Shown here: piece after piece, positions 45,444-52,402 of the stretch
Numbering within the stretch: position 1 is the stretch's first letter
How the letters are laid out: the number at the start of each line of letters is the position of its first letter
NCBI GenBank assembly: GCA_965229725.1
Contig: OZ245923.1
Location: forward strand, 868,001 to 932,000
From: Aquirickettsia sp965229725
Lineage (GTDB): Bacteria > Pseudomonadota > Alphaproteobacteria > Rickettsiales > Midichloriaceae
Length of the DNA stretch: 64,000 nt
Reading direction: 5' to 3'
The notes under the pieces: model-generated
What the model was told of the DNA's origin: nothing
What the model saw: only the letters and a program-made list of their open reading frames with translations
The model's database searches: none
Position numbers and translations under genes: made by a program

Positions 45444-45983
45444 ATGCCAATTTTACCTTTGATTTATGCTCCTCACCCTATACTTAAAATGACAGCTGAG
45501 CCAGTAGCAGATATTAACAATGATATACGAAAGTTAGTAGATGACATGTTCTCTACCATGTATATGGAAAATGCTGTAGGCTTAGGCGCTAATATGGTTG
45601 GTATATTAAAGAGAATAGCTGTTGTTGATTTACAAGATAACAATATCAAATCTCCCCTTACTTTGATCAATCCATCAATAACTTGGTATTCTGAAGATAT
45701 ACAAACATATAAAGAAGCTTCATTATGCTTCCCTGGTATCACTGTGGAAATTAGTCGCCCTAGTGCAATAAAAATGAACTATTTTGATTATGATGGAACA
45801 GCGCAAGAGCTAAAAGCAGAAGGATTTTTGTCAGCTGTTATACAACATGAATTGGATTATTTAGACGGAACAACTTTCTTAGACTATTTCTCAAAAATGA
45901 AGCGTGACATACTAATGCGCAAGGTAGAAAAACATATAAAAAAGTATCCCCCACATGTTCACGGTGAGCATTGTAATCATTGA
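45444..45983 (+). CDS. peptide deformylase-like protein lacking metal ligands
   Basis: A 179-residue member of the deformylase family. The fold landmarks are present but all three active-site motifs are changed. Motif 1 GxGLAAxQ reads GLGANMVG (46-53), so the catalytic Gln is Met. Motif 2 EGCLS reads EASLC (91-95), so the metal Cys is Ser. Motif 3 HExxH reads HELDY (135-139), so the second metal His is Tyr. Only one metal ligand and the catalytic Glu remain. It is unlikely to remove formyl groups. It could be a regulatory paralogue. It stands alone, downstream of a terminator. Confidence 0.85.
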   Translation: MPILPLIYAPHPILKMTAEPVADINNDIRKLVDDMFSTMYMENAVGLGANMVGILKRIAVVDLQDNNIKSPLTLINPSITWYSEDIQTYKEASLCFPGITVEISRPSAIKMNYFDYDGTAQELKAEGFLSAVIQHELDYLDGTTFLDYFSKMKRDILMRKVEKHIKKYPPHVHGEHCNH

Positions 45984-46040
45984 ATGTGACTAAGCATAAC
46001 CGCACCATACTCAGATAATACAAATAAATATAACCCCTAA

Positions 46041-46277
46041 TTAACCTTCTTTTTTTTCGTTTGTTTTTTCATTCTTCTGGCTTTGTATAGCATCATTTTT
46101 ATTAAATAAATCAATGTTCTCAGGGCCAAAAAAATCCTCTTCAATGCCTTTCTTATTCATTAACTTCCTATTAAATCCTTTAACTTTTTCAAAAATTCTT
46201 ACTAAATCTTTAGGCTTTAGAACAAGCACCCCTATGATAAAAATTAATAATAGTTCTGATAATGATATGTCAAACAT
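46041..46277 (-). CDS. tatB: Sec-independent protein translocase subunit TatB
   Basis: A 78-residue protein with a single N-terminal membrane helix (MFDISLSELLLIFIIGVLVL), followed by the KPKDL hinge and an amphipathic helix (IFEKVKGFNRKLMNK), then a polar tail. This is the TatA/TatB layout, and the MFDIS start with a Glu in the helix favours TatB. It would recognise folded twin-arginine substrates together with TatC, which is not in the window. It is very short for TatB, in keeping with genome reduction. Confidence 0.82.
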   Translation of the reverse strand: MFDISLSELLLIFIIGVLVLKPKDLVRIFEKVKGFNRKLMNKKGIEEDFFGPENIDLFNKNDAIQSQKNEKTNEKKEG

Positions 46278-46379
46278 CTTAATAAAATTCCTTGATAAAT
46301 TATCCCAGCTATCGTATTTTAAAGCAATTCAATAGATGATACTATACAACATATATTCATGCAATAGACTATTAAAACT

Positions 46380-46697
46380 ATGGATAACAAAATAAAATTA
46401 GCTCTACAAGATTTGCATGAGGCGGTGATTAATAAAATTCAGGAAGTTAAATTTTTAGAAAAAAAAATAACAAATCTTAGTATCGAAAATGCTAAACTTC
46501 ATGATGAGATTGACAAATTAAATGGTGCTGTCAAAAAACATCTGTTAGAAAAAAAAGATTTAAGCGATAAACTTGCAAATCACCTTGCGACAAATGACCC
46601 TCCTAAAAAAGAAGAGGCCTTAATTAATGAGGACGCAACTCAGGATATAGACATATCAATTAGCCAACTAAAAAATATTTTAAATAAAAATAAATAA
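46380..46697 (+). CDS. coiled-coil protein upstream of zapA
   Basis: A 105-residue protein with a long heptad region (residues 1-65, KIQEVKFLEKKITNLSIENAKLHDEIDKL) and an acidic tail (EALINEDATQDIDISISQLKNIL). It lies 10 bases before zapA. In alphaproteobacteria a short coiled-coil gene (DUF4164-like) is often in this place, so a role at the division ring is plausible by context. Sequence alone does not show it. Confidence 0.6.
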   Translation: MDNKIKLALQDLHEAVINKIQEVKFLEKKITNLSIENAKLHDEIDKLNGAVKKHLLEKKDLSDKLANHLATNDPPKKEEALINEDATQDIDISISQLKNILNKNK

Positions 46698-46707
46698 AAT
46701 TCAAAAT

Positions 46708-47037
46708 ATGCAAGAAATTGAATTGAAAATAGGAAACACTCAAATAAAGCTATCGTGTGAAGACCCGAAAAAACTATTAGATTTAGCTGATAAATTAAAT
46801 TTAAAAATTGATGAAATAAAAAAACATAGTGACAACATATCAGATACAAAGGCCTTTCTCGTTACATCATTGCATTTGATAGATGAAATTGAAATCCTTA
46901 ATAAGAGTTTACAAGATTTAAAAGCAAACTTTTATGATCAATTTGAAAATGAGAAAAAACTACTATCGGATAACTATAAACTAACCGCAGAAGAAATTAA
47001 CAACATATCTACATTATTAAAAAATAATAATCACTAA
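46708..47037 (+). CDS. zapA: cell division protein ZapA
   Basis: A 109-residue protein. The N-terminal globular part (QEIELKIGNTQIKLSCEDPKKLLDLADKLNLKIDEIK) and the C-terminal coiled coil (LVTSLHLIDEIEILNKSLQDLK) match ZapA, which cross-links FtsZ filaments at the Z-ring. It is downstream of a coiled-coil gene in a probable two-gene operon. rpsD follows after 97 bases. Confidence 0.83.
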   Translation: MQEIELKIGNTQIKLSCEDPKKLLDLADKLNLKIDEIKKHSDNISDTKAFLVTSLHLIDEIEILNKSLQDLKANFYDQFENEKKLLSDNYKLTAEEINNISTLLKNNNH

Positions 47038-47134
47038 TAATTTTAGCAATTTTTCCATTAAAATGATGATAAGTGATTGACTTAGCAGGTTTTTACATTA
47101 TATTTATCTTAAAATATAATCATACAAGTTAATA

Positions 47135-47752
47135 GTGTCAAAAAGATTAAACAGAAAATACGGTATTAGTCGCCGAATTGGCGCGGCGTTGTGGGGCACA
47201 GATAAAGATCCATATAACAAAAGAAATTACCCTCCAGGTGTTCATGGAGCTTCAGGATACAAAAAAGCAACGGAGTATGGTACTCAGCTGATTGCTAAAC
47301 AGAAGCTAAAAAAATATTATGGTGATATTAGAGAAAAACAGTTTAAATCCATATATGCAGAAGCAAGTCGCAAAAAAGGTGATACAGGTGAAAATCTAAT
47401 CGGACTACTAGAATCTAGACTTGATGCGTTTGTGTATAGATCCAAATTTGTTTCAACCGTATTTGCATCTAGACAATTCATCACTCATAAGCATGTAAAA
47501 GTTAACGGAAAGGTAGTTAACATTCCTAGCTATAGACTACAGCCTAATGATGTTGTAGAGGTAAAGGATAAGTCTAAAAAGCTATTAATTGTCCTTGAGG
47601 CAAAAGAAAGAGGTGAAAGAGATACTCCAGAGTATATAAAAATTGATGCTCCTAATCTTCAAGCTACTTACCTAAAGGTGCCAATTTTAGCAGAAGTTCC
47701 TTTCCCAGTACAAATGGAACCTAACTTGGTAGTAGAATTTTATTCAAGATAA
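47135..47752 (+). CDS. rpsD: 30S ribosomal protein S4
   Basis: The protein is 205 residues and begins at a GTG (SKRLNRKYGISRRIGAALWG). The S4 RNA-binding domain is clear in GLLESRLDAFVYRSKFVSTVFASRQFITHKHVKVNGKVVNIPSY. It nucleates 30S assembly and can regulate its own operon in other bacteria. It is encoded outside the alpha operon, as is usual in alphaproteobacteria, and precedes rpsT. Confidence 0.96.
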   Translation: MSKRLNRKYGISRRIGAALWGTDKDPYNKRNYPPGVHGASGYKKATEYGTQLIAKQKLKKYYGDIREKQFKSIYAEASRKKGDTGENLIGLLESRLDAFVYRSKFVSTVFASRQFITHKHVKVNGKVVNIPSYRLQPNDVVEVKDKSKKLLIVLEAKERGERDTPEYIKIDAPNLQATYLKVPILAEVPFPVQMEPNLVVEFYSR

Positions 47753-47765
47753 ATGAAAATAAATT

Positions 47766-48053
47766 ATGGCACAACATAAATCAGCAATTAAAGCACACAA
47801 ACAATCTCTTAAGAGAGCGTTGAGGAATAAAATAACTAAAAGTAAAATCAAAACCTTTACTAAAAAAGTTGAAGAATTAGTTAAGTTAAATGATTTCGCA
47901 AATGCTATACCAGCTCTAAAAACAGCGGAATCAACAATCATGAAAGCTGTCACTAAAAAAGTACTAAAATTAAATACAGCCTCAAGAAAAGTGAGCAAGC
48001 TGACACATAAAGTTAAATCACTAGAAAAGTCAACAGCGCCTGCCAACACCTAA
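47766..48053 (+). CDS. rpsT: 30S ribosomal protein S20
   Basis: A basic, helical protein of 95 residues that binds the 5' domain of 16S rRNA. The start AQHKSAIKAHKQSLKRALRNK and the AIPALKTAESTIMKAVTKKVL region are typical of S20. It lies 13 bases after rpsD, probably in the same transcript. Confidence 0.95.
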   Translation: MAQHKSAIKAHKQSLKRALRNKITKSKIKTFTKKVEELVKLNDFANAIPALKTAESTIMKAVTKKVLKLNTASRKVSKLTHKVKSLEKSTAPANT

Positions 48054-48074
48054 ACTTATATATTCTACCGCAAA

Positions 48075-48521
48075 ATGTGGTTAAAAAATCATATTGAGCA
48101 TGCAATCAAGCCTTTGTTTAACAAAAACAGCACCCCCTATTATAAAATGCTGCTCCATTGGGATTTGATTGTGGGGGATGACTTAAAATATAAGATATTG
48201 CCACAAGATATAAAGTTTTCAAAAAATAGCGTCAATACTCTCACAGTCAAAATCAATAATCATTGTAATATATTAGACATACAAATGATGACCCCCAATA
48301 TCATTGATAAAATTACACGGTATTTTGGGTACAAGATTATCTCTAAAATAAAAATCATTGGATTAAACACACCCACTCCTAAAAATCACATTGATAAACC
48401 AAAAAAATACACTCCATTGAATTCATTGAGTAAGGAAAATGATATACTGCTTTCTATCAATAAAAATCCCAATGAGGAGATGAAAGAAATTTTGTTACGC
48501 ATTGCACAAAATTTACAATAA
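48075..48521 (+). CDS. DUF721/DciA-like protein
   Basis: A 148-residue protein with the DUF721 pattern: LLHWDLIVGDDLKYKILPQDIKF, then NTLTVKINNHCNILDIQMMTPNIIDKITRYFGYKII. DciA proteins of this family help load the replicative helicase DnaB in bacteria lacking DnaC. The Trp-x-x-Ile-Val-Gly motif is intact. It precedes a DsbA-like gene, an arrangement seen in other alphaproteobacteria. The function is inferred from family and neighbourhood. Confidence 0.72.
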   Translation: MWLKNHIEHAIKPLFNKNSTPYYKMLLHWDLIVGDDLKYKILPQDIKFSKNSVNTLTVKINNHCNILDIQMMTPNIIDKITRYFGYKIISKIKIIGLNTPTPKNHIDKPKKYTPLNSLSKENDILLSINKNPNEEMKEILLRIAQNLQ

Positions 48522-48638
48522 ATTTCATTATTTTTCAATTTTATAGATAAATATTAATATCCTTTACATTAATTTATTTACATTACAGAATAATTCGTGC
48601 AATAATTCTCGTTCATAAAGTAATTATATTTAACTATC

Positions 48639-49682
48639 ATGAAATCAAAAAATATACTCTTTTTATTAATAATACTAGTCATAGCTTTTCTAGGTTATTC
48701 TTTTTATAAAGGTTCTAAGAACCCTTCTATACCACAGGAAAACAGTAAAACAGCTGTCATTGACAAAAGCCCTAAAAATACAGCTGATGAGTCAAAAACT
48801 ATCACCAAAGCTGAAGTAAAAGATATAATTAAAGAAGAAATAAAAGATAATCCTAGCATTGTTATCTCAGCAATTGAATCTCATATGAGTAAACAACAAA
48901 CTGCTCGTGATGAAAAGATTCAACAGCTTGTTGTGGATTTTAAGGATCAACTGCTTAATGATAAAAATGATCCAACTTATGGCAACTCCAACGCTAAAAA
49001 CTCTATAGTGAGCTTCTACGATTATAACTGTGGCTATTGCAAAAAAATGTCGGAAGTACTTAAGCAAATTGTAGATAACAAACAAGATGTATATATAGTA
49101 TTTAAAGAGTTACCTATTTTGGGTGCCAATTCTTTAAAGGCAAGTAAATTAGCGCTTGCTGTTTACAAAATTGCTCCAGAAAAATTTTTAGATTTTCACT
49201 TTGCTCTGATGGAAGATAGCAGTAATAACAGCCTTGATCAAAAAGTAAAAAGCATTTGCAAAACTTTAAAAATTGATACATCACAGCTGTACAAGCAAAT
49301 TGATGACACATCTATACAATCAGCTTTAGATCAAAACTTGCAAATTGCAAAAGGCATAGGATTTAGATCAACTCCAACTGTAATAATTAATGATCAATTG
49401 ATACCTGGCTTTATAAACTATGATCGGGTTATGAGTATAATGGATAGCAATAATACTGTTGCCAATGTTGATACTGTTGATACTGAAAAAAAGACCAACG
49501 ATAATGACGACGCTATTGCCAAAGTTGATACCAACACAAACGTTACCAATAACAGCGACGTTGCCAAAGTTGATACCAACACAAACGTTGTTAAAGATGA
49601 TACTATTGATGTTAAATCAAATGCAAAACCACAAGATAATGATAGCATTGATTCAGTTGCCCCTGCGCAAAAGAAGCAATAA
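48639..49682 (+). CDS. DsbA family thiol-disulfide oxidoreductase with repeat tail
   Basis: A 347-residue protein with an N-terminal membrane anchor or uncleaved signal (about 5-23), a helical linker, and a thioredoxin-fold domain (about 120-270) whose active site is CGYC in YDYNCGYCKKMS. The cis-Pro loop is FRSTPTVII. It probably forms or isomerises disulfides in the periplasm (BdbD/DsbA type). The last 75 residues are a low-complexity Asp/Asn/Thr/Val tail with the unit AKVDTNTNV twice. The tail lies beyond the catalytic fold and its role is unknown. Confidence 0.88.
   Translation: MKSKNILFLLIILVIAFLGYSFYKGSKNPSIPQENSKTAVIDKSPKNTADESKTITKAEVKDIIKEEIKDNPSIVISAIESHMSKQQTARDEKIQQLVVDFKDQLLNDKNDPTYGNSNAKNSIVSFYDYNCGYCKKMSEVLKQIVDNKQDVYIVFKELPILGANSLKASKLALAVYKIAPEKFLDFHFALMEDSSNNSLDQKVKSICKTLKIDTSQLYKQIDDTSIQSALDQNLQIAKGIGFRSTPTVIINDQLIPGFINYDRVMSIMDSNNTVANVDTVDTEKKTNDNDDAIAKVDTNTNVTNNSDVAKVDTNTNVVKDDTIDVKSNAKPQDNDSIDSVAPAQKKQ
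49516..49589 (+). repeat. Two 29-bp perfect direct repeats in the tail of the DsbA-like gene
   Basis: Bases 49516-49544 and 49561-49589 are identical, with a 45-base period, coding for AKVDTNTNV-containing units. They could allow expansion or contraction of the tail. Confidence 0.85.
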
Positions 49683-49697
49683 TAACATTTGAAGAAA

Positions 49698-49729
49698 GGT
49701 CTCCATTTCATAAGTATAAAATGGGGACC
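49698..49729 (+). terminator. Hairpin downstream of the DsbA-like gene
   Basis: An 11-bp stem (GGTCTCCATTT with AAATGGGGACC, including one T-G pair) and a 10-base loop, 15 bases after the stop codon. The right arm is then partly repeated: GGGGACCTC occurs at 49723 and again at 49738, 15 bases apart. No U-tract directly follows, so it may be a terminator of non-standard type or a small repeat element. Confidence 0.45.
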
Positions 49730-49804
49730 TCGTATTTGGGGACCTCATATTCCCATTTTACACATAATAATAAGCAAAAAACTTAAATATATTCTATAAA
49801 AGCT

Positions 49805-50209
49805 TTGTTAAAAATTATTTTGATATTTATTGGTGCTGGCCTTGGAGGTATATTAAGATTTTTGATGTCAAAATATTTATCTATACTCCTTGCAAACAAA
49901 CTCCCAAACAATAAATTTGTTGAAATTTACCCTTATCCAACCCTAGCAATTAATATACTCGGTTCATTTATGATAGGGCTAGCCTCAAGTATACTAATAA
50001 ATAAATTTCCTAACTATAATAGTGAAATAAAAATATTTATAATGACAGGATTATTAGGTGGATTTACAACATTTTCTTCTTTTTCATTGGAAACAGTTAA
50101 TCTTTTATACGAAGGCTACACTTATGTATCATTTACATACACTCTTCTAAGCTTATCATTATGCATTTTATGCTGCATGCTGGGAATAACATTAGGTAAA
50201 ATTTTGTAA
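49805..50209 (+). CDS. crcB: fluoride efflux channel FluC/CrcB
   Basis: A 134-residue protein with four membrane helices. Family motifs are GAGLGGILRFLMSK, INILGSFMIG and GLLGGFTTFSSFSLE, which holds the fluoride-path Phe residues. It exports fluoride as a dual-topology dimer in the inner membrane. The start is a TTG at the beginning of the conserved region. No fluoride riboswitch was recognised upstream. Confidence 0.92.
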   Translation: MLKIILIFIGAGLGGILRFLMSKYLSILLANKLPNNKFVEIYPYPTLAINILGSFMIGLASSILINKFPNYNSEIKIFIMTGLLGGFTTFSSFSLETVNLLYEGYTYVSFTYTLLSLSLCILCCMLGITLGKIL

Positions 50210-50224
50210 ACATAGTCCGATTTG

Positions 50225-50365
50225 TAACTTCCGTTTTAAATTAGCCCATTGAGGCTCAATTTTGTTTAAATCAGGAGAATATGGTTAAAAATAACTCTTT
50301 TTATGATAATATTTCTACCATTGCCTAAATTTTTTATTTGACTTTCCTTACGAATACTGAGGTAA
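50225..50365 (-). pseudogene. remnant of an IS630-type transposase C-terminus
   Basis: On the minus strand a frame reads PYSPDLNKIEPQWANLKRKL, matching the catalytic Glu region of IS630/Tc1 transposases (PPYSPDLNPIE-x-W). Upstream parts of the same similarity (IRKESQIKNLGNGRNIII) are in another frame. Only about 140 bases remain. It lies between crcB and the IS982 copy, marking an old insertion site. Confidence 0.65.
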
Positions 50366-50378
50366 AAAAGTATTTCTT

Positions 50379-51357
50379 AACCTTAGTTCGGAGTTTTAGA
50401 AAGTAACTTTAGAGCAGATATCTTGAGAGGTTCGATAGTGTAGGCAGCAAGAGTGGCAAGCAAGTGAGATAGAGCGTTAATAATAGAGCGATGCCTAGTA
50501 TGCCATATTTGATAATGATGTTTTAGATGATCAAATACAGTTTCAATAATACAGCGTTGATTTAGTAGCTGCTTTTCCAATGCAGTTATAGGCTCTGCAT
50601 CCCTTGATAATCCTTCATATTTTTACGTTTTCTAGTAATAAGTTTCAATGCTCCTTCCATAAGCTCTTCTGATAATTTTTTACCAATATAGCCCTTATCT
50701 CCAAAAGCCAACTCCTTTAATTTTGAAAGAAGTGGATAGGCAGCTTTTACACCACTGATATTTCCCTTTGTAATTTTGAAGGCAATTAATTATCCTTCAT
50801 TGTTAATAACTAAATATAATTTTAGGACAAAAAACCATCCTACGGATGTTTTCCCATATTCAGATGTTCCATTAAATACTTTATGTCTTTTACTCCTCTT
50901 TAAATGGCATACTGGTAAGCAAGCTCCATCAATATAATAAATCCCACTTTTCTTACCATTTTTAACAGCACTGTACATTATAAGTGCCATAATGCTATAC
51001 TTTACAAGCTCGATAAATCTATTATAACTTGGCTTTTAGGGAAATGATGCTTCCAATACGTCGCTAAAAATATAGTGTAAAATGCCTTAAAATTCCTAAA
51101 TTTACTCAGCTGAAACAATATCATTATTGTAACTACTTCACTCTCTGATAGTATTGGCTTTGGACCTCGTCTTGCTGTTTTGTTTTGATCTTCAATCAAT
51201 CCATTCTCAACATATCCATCTAGTTCCTTGCAAAAATTATCTATATCGCAATATATTGTTATTATTTGTGTTTCTGGTATCATATCTATTCATTATAAGT
51301 TTTCTAATTGCCATAATATCATTTATTATGACAATTATGAAACTCCGAGCTGAGGTT
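50379..51357 (-). mobile_element. IS982-family insertion sequence, decayed
   Basis: A 979-bp element bounded by 18-bp inverted repeats (50379-50396 and 51340-51357, AACCTTAGTTCGGAGTTT against AACCTCAGCTCGGAGTTT, 16 of 18 matching). Size and ends fit IS982. The single transposase gene reads on the minus strand and is broken. No clear target site duplication was seen, which suggests age or secondary change. Confidence 0.85.
50383..51283 (-). pseudogene. IS982 family transposase, interrupted in three places
   Basis: The N-terminus (start MIPETQIITIYCDIDNFCKE, then LSESEVVTIMILFQLSKFRNFKAFY) runs from 51283 to a frameshift near 51035. A second frame continues (PSYNRFIELVKYSIMALIMY; YYIDGACLPVCHLKRSKRHKVF; GKTSVGWFFVLKLYLVINNEG) to a stop at about 50787. 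It reads on through FGDKGYIGKKLSEELM to a second frameshift near 50600 and ends with RCIIETVFDHLKHHYQ. The DDE residues are still visible (IDG, GDKG, IETVF). No intact transposase can be made. Confidence 0.88.
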
Positions 51358-51538
51358 ATCTTAATATCACAAATTACTAAAAGCATCCTATTACCTCGAA
51401 ATTAAAAAACCGAATTATACTTATACAAACTATATTTATAAAGTTTGTATACTCTTGTTCAAAACTTAGACAATTTTTAGAGGATAGTAAAATATAGAAC
51501 TACTTTCACTTATTATCAATAACAAGCACACTGATAGA

Positions 51539-51760
51539 TTATTTTCCCCTTCCTGCTGATTGTGTGTTTTTTTGTGCTACAGGAGCAGCAGCCACATTGC
51601 CATTCATCATTCTATTTTCTTTTTCCTCTTCTTTATTCTCCTTACCTTTTGATTGCATAAATTGCATAAGTCCAGCTGCATTATCAGTAAAATAACTATG
51701 TGCTCTATATGTATTGACCTTGTTTTCCATAAATATTGGATCCCTCTCTATGGACTCCAT
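51539..51760 (-). CDS. small hydrophilic protein behind the Nudix gene, function unknown
   Basis: A 73-residue protein. The first half (NTYRAHSYFTDNAAGLMQFM) may form a short helix. The rest is low complexity: a Lys/Glu run (KGKENKEEEKENR) and an Ala/Gln/Gly tail. It begins 6 bases after the stop of the Nudix gene, so the two likely form one operon. No family was recognised. It ends about 180 bases from the IS982 copy. Confidence 0.5.
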   Translation of the reverse strand: MESIERDPIFMENKVNTYRAHSYFTDNAAGLMQFMQSKGKENKEEEKENRMMNGNVAAAPVAQKNTQSAGRGK

Positions 51761-51766
51761 TATAAA

Positions 51767-52183
51767 TTAATTTAAGGGAATTGTATATGAAGTATATACC
51801 TCTTGATAACTCTCTCCACCCTTTAAAAATTTTTGAGGTAATGCTGCTTGATATGCTTTTGCTTGATCAGCTACTCCCTGTAGTTCTTCTAAGGGTATTA
51901 AAATTTTATATATTCTCATCAATTTATTATTCCCTAGTAAATAATTTTGAAATTCATAAGTACTTATCTCTTTAGCTGAAAGTTGTATGCCCATTTCTTC
52001 AGTAATTTCTTCCTTCATGCCCTGGGCGTAACTCACACCTCTTTTCACTCCTCCTCCAGGCAATGAATGTACTCTATATTTATTATCTAATTCCCCTTTA
52101 ACTACAGCTTCATAGTTGTATTGTTCTTGCACTAGCACATCTACCCCATCTGTAAACATTGCATAGACTTTTGTAATGCTCAT
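51767..52183 (-). CDS. Nudix hydrolase-like protein with a divergent Nudix box
   Basis: A 138-residue protein. The Nudix region reads LPGGGVKRGVSYAQGMKEEITEEMGI. Compared with GX5EX7REUXEEXGU, the first Glu is Val and the Arg is Glu, while the metal-binding EE of the second half is kept. Hydrolase activity on nucleoside diphosphate derivatives is possible but uncertain. A good ribosome binding site (TTAGGAGTGAATT before the ATG) precedes it. It lies between the IS element and pnp, so it is probably accessory. Confidence 0.7.
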   Translation of the reverse strand: MSITKVYAMFTDGVDVLVQEQYNYEAVVKGELDNKYRVHSLPGGGVKRGVSYAQGMKEEITEEMGIQLSAKEISTYEFQNYLLGNNKLMRIYKILIPLEELQGVADQAKAYQAALPQKFLKGGESYQEVYTSYTIPLN

Positions 52184-52402
52184 AATTCACTCCTAACAAA
52201 TAATCTCCTCTCTATATGTTAGGTTATATCAATCACCACTTCTTTGCAATTTAAAGTTGCTCGCACTCTTGCTTTATGTAGTTTTTAATTGACTTACTTT
52301 GTTGAATTTAAAATTGCCATGAATGCTAGTACACGCACGGCAACTTAATGTAAAATTATATCTGTTTGCAACAATAACTGTTACTAAATTTAGCTTACCT
52401 TA

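Noticed and set aside
50371..51368. Target site duplication for the IS982 element
   Set aside because: Flanks TATTTCTT and ATCTTAAT do not match as a direct repeat of the expected length.
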